Shown: positions 31,056 to 32,392 of the stretch, in pieces
Position numbering within the stretch: the first letter of the stretch is position 1
Layout: each line of letters begins with the position of its first letter
Assembly (NCBI RefSeq): GCF_900187455.1
Contig: NZ_FYDX01000012.1
Span: 1-32,392 of the forward strand
Length of the DNA stretch: 32,392 nucleotides
Reading direction: 5' to 3'
Source of the DNA: Pseudomonas sp. Irchel 3E13
Lineage (GTDB): Bacteria > Pseudomonadota > Gammaproteobacteria > Pseudomonadales > Pseudomonadaceae
Program-made: the position numbers and the translations under genes
Notes under the pieces: generated by a model
What the model was told of the DNA's origin: nothing
The model's input: the letters and a program-made list of their open reading frames with translations, nothing else
The model's database searches: none

Positions 31056-32392
31056 ATTCCCATCGTGGGAATGCTCCAGGTAACGCAGCCTAACTGATGA
31101 TGGCCGTAGGCCAGACCATCTGCTCGTTTGCCTTCTTCGATACGAGGCAAAGCCCAACTCAGCGCCCAGCGCCCATGTAGGCCATTCGAGCCAGAAAGAG
31201 GGCTTCGATCGGGCGAAGGGGAAGATCTCGTGGAGGTACCATTCCCATCGTGGGAATGGCTCTGGAAGCAACACCTCACCGATGCTGGAGGATGTATCAG
31301 GCCGGCTGCTAGACATCGCGCTATCGATATCGGAAAGCGCTGCGGCCTTCGCACGGCAGCTCCGTAGGCCACCCAGGGCGCCGATCGCCTCGGCGCTCTA
31401 GGGCACGTGGTGTTCAAATTCCCAACGTGGGAATGGCCCTTACATTACCACGTCACCGATACCGGACGGTGTGACAGGCTGGCTGCTGGATCTGGCGCCG
31501 CGGATCCGGACGGGGGCGGACATCGCCCGGCAGCCTTGGCGGCCATCCAACACAGCAAGAGGGCAGCAACCGATCAACGGGCTAGGGCAGGCGTAGGCCC
31601 CATTCCCATCGCGGGAATGCCTCTGCCAGCGCCAGGTCAATAATGCTGGAAGGTGTGTCGGGTCGGCTGCTCGACCAGGCCGTCGATACCGGAGCGGGCC
31701 GCGGCATCGACCGCAACCCTGGAGGCCGTTCATCTTAGCAAGAGGCCATCGACGGGGTCGGCGGGAGGGCACGTGCAGCTCCCATTCCCATCGTGGGAAT
31801 GCCCCTGGCAGCGGCTGGTCAATGATGCTGGATGGTGTGCCGGGCCGGCTGCTCGATCAGGCCATCGATACCGGAACGGGCGCGGCCATCGCCGGCAGCC
31901 CTCGAGGCCGTTCATCTCAGCAAGAGGGTATCGACAGGGTCGGCGGAGAGGGCACGTGCAGCTCCCATTCCCATCGTGGGAATGCCACTGGCGGCTGGTC
32001 AATGATGCTGGATGGTGTGCCGGGCCGGCTGCTCGACCAGGTCGTCGATACCGGAACGGGCCGCGGCCATCGCCGGCAGCCCTGGGGGCCGTCCATCTCA
32101 GCAAGAGGGTATCGACGGGGTCGGCGGGGAGGGCACGTGCAGCTCCCATTCCCATCGTGGGAATACCCTGGCAGCGCCAGGTCAATAATGCTGGATGGTG
32201 GGCCGGGCCGGCTGCTCGATGAGGCCATCGATACCGGAACAGGCCGCGGCCATCGCCGGCAGCCCTGGGGGCCGTCCATCTCAGCAAGAGGGTATCGACG
32301 GGGTCGGCGGGGAGGGCACGTGCAGCTCCCATTCCCATCGTGGGAATGCCCTGGCAGCGGCAGGTCAATGATGCTGGATGGTGTGCCGGGCA
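31056..32392. repeat. Tandem array of ~182-bp units, each with a 17-bp palindrome
   Basis: ATTCCCAYCGYGGGAAT occurs at 31056, 31241, 31418, 31602, 31784, 31967, 32148 and 32331, with spacings of 185, 177, 184, 182, 183, 181 and 183 bases. The sequence between palindromes is also repeated: a conserved CAGGTCAATRATGCTGGATG block, GCCGGCTGCTCGA, a TCGATACCGGAACGGG block, and GGTATCGACGGGGTCGGCGG before GGGCACGTGCAGCTCCC. GTCGATACC and GGTATCGAC in the same unit form a second, wider dyad. Units are nearly identical on the right and degenerate to the left. Spacing differences that are not multiples of three argue against a coding repeat. The array continues past the window edge. No gene is supportable between 30516 and 32392. 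Confidence 0.85.

Noticed and set aside
30884..31417. Minus-strand frame of 177 codons
   Set aside because: Composition is low in aliphatic core residues, with Pro/Arg/Ser excess typical of GC-rich non-coding DNA, and it crosses two array palindromes.
31730..32368. Long minus-strand frame over the repeat array (repeat protein)
   Set aside because: Unit spacings of 181, 182, 183 and 185 break periodicity in frame, the same region is open in several frames owing to high GC, and no ribosome site or known repeat-protein motif is seen.
31056..32392. Possible CRISPR array or integron cassette array
   Set aside because: Units are about 182 bases with the whole unit repeated, not short repeats with unique spacers, and no attC-like core sites or cas/integrase genes are adjacent.

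Overview
The window looks like an accessory region of a Pseudomonas chromosome or large plasmid (P. syringae/fluorescens/putida type). The basis is codon use and GC level, the close match of the LigD protein to the P. aeruginosa type, and gene neighbours typical of Pseudomonas stress islands (manganese catalase, DUF892 ferritin-like proteins, DUF2188, LigD, CinA, DUF421). No tRNA, rRNA or CRISPR array was seen.

Layout. (1) 1-5203 is mobile-element debris. It holds the 3' end of an IS3-family element, the C-terminal remnant of a flavin monooxygenase, an unrecognised divergent gene pair, a complete-looking IS21-type istA/istB pair whose right end carries TGGTCA iterons, and a cassette with a 69-residue ORF that ends in a second iteron array and truncates a response regulator. 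(2) 5204-10094 is a signalling and ion block: a GAF-PAS-HisKA_2 histidine kinase, three single-domain receivers (one broken), a CPA1 antiporter and a low-affinity iron permease-like protein. (3) 10300-21116 is a stress and DNA-repair block: HhH protein, DUF2188, small acidic protein, CinA, DUF421, M42 peptidase, a 930-residue LigD with an unusual N-terminal extension, DUF2061, and Mn catalase bracketed by two DUF892 proteins. In content it resembles the RpoS-controlled stress region of P. aeruginosa. (4) 21117-23958 is a scrap zone with a second copy of the 69-residue ORF cassette, IS-end-like repeats, an XRE regulator divergent from an unknown gene, and a frameshifted fumarylacetoacetase fragment.

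(5) 23959-29447 (minus strand) is a tightly coupled four-gene operon: three tyrosine recombinases (421, 534 and 743 residues) and a 136-residue helical protein. Its size and order match ginABCD of the GInt genomic islands. It lies directly against a superfamily I helicase gene that has lost its N-terminal half including Walker A, so the island end probably truncated that gene. (6) 30560-32392 is non-coding. It begins with a widely spaced perfect 16-bp inverted repeat, followed by a tandem array of about 182-bp GC-rich units, each holding a 17-bp palindrome (ATTCCCATCGTGGGAAT type). The array runs off the right edge of the window and becomes more regular towards that edge.

The signals least explained by known features are the 182-bp palindromic array and the duplicated 69-residue ORF/iteron cassette.
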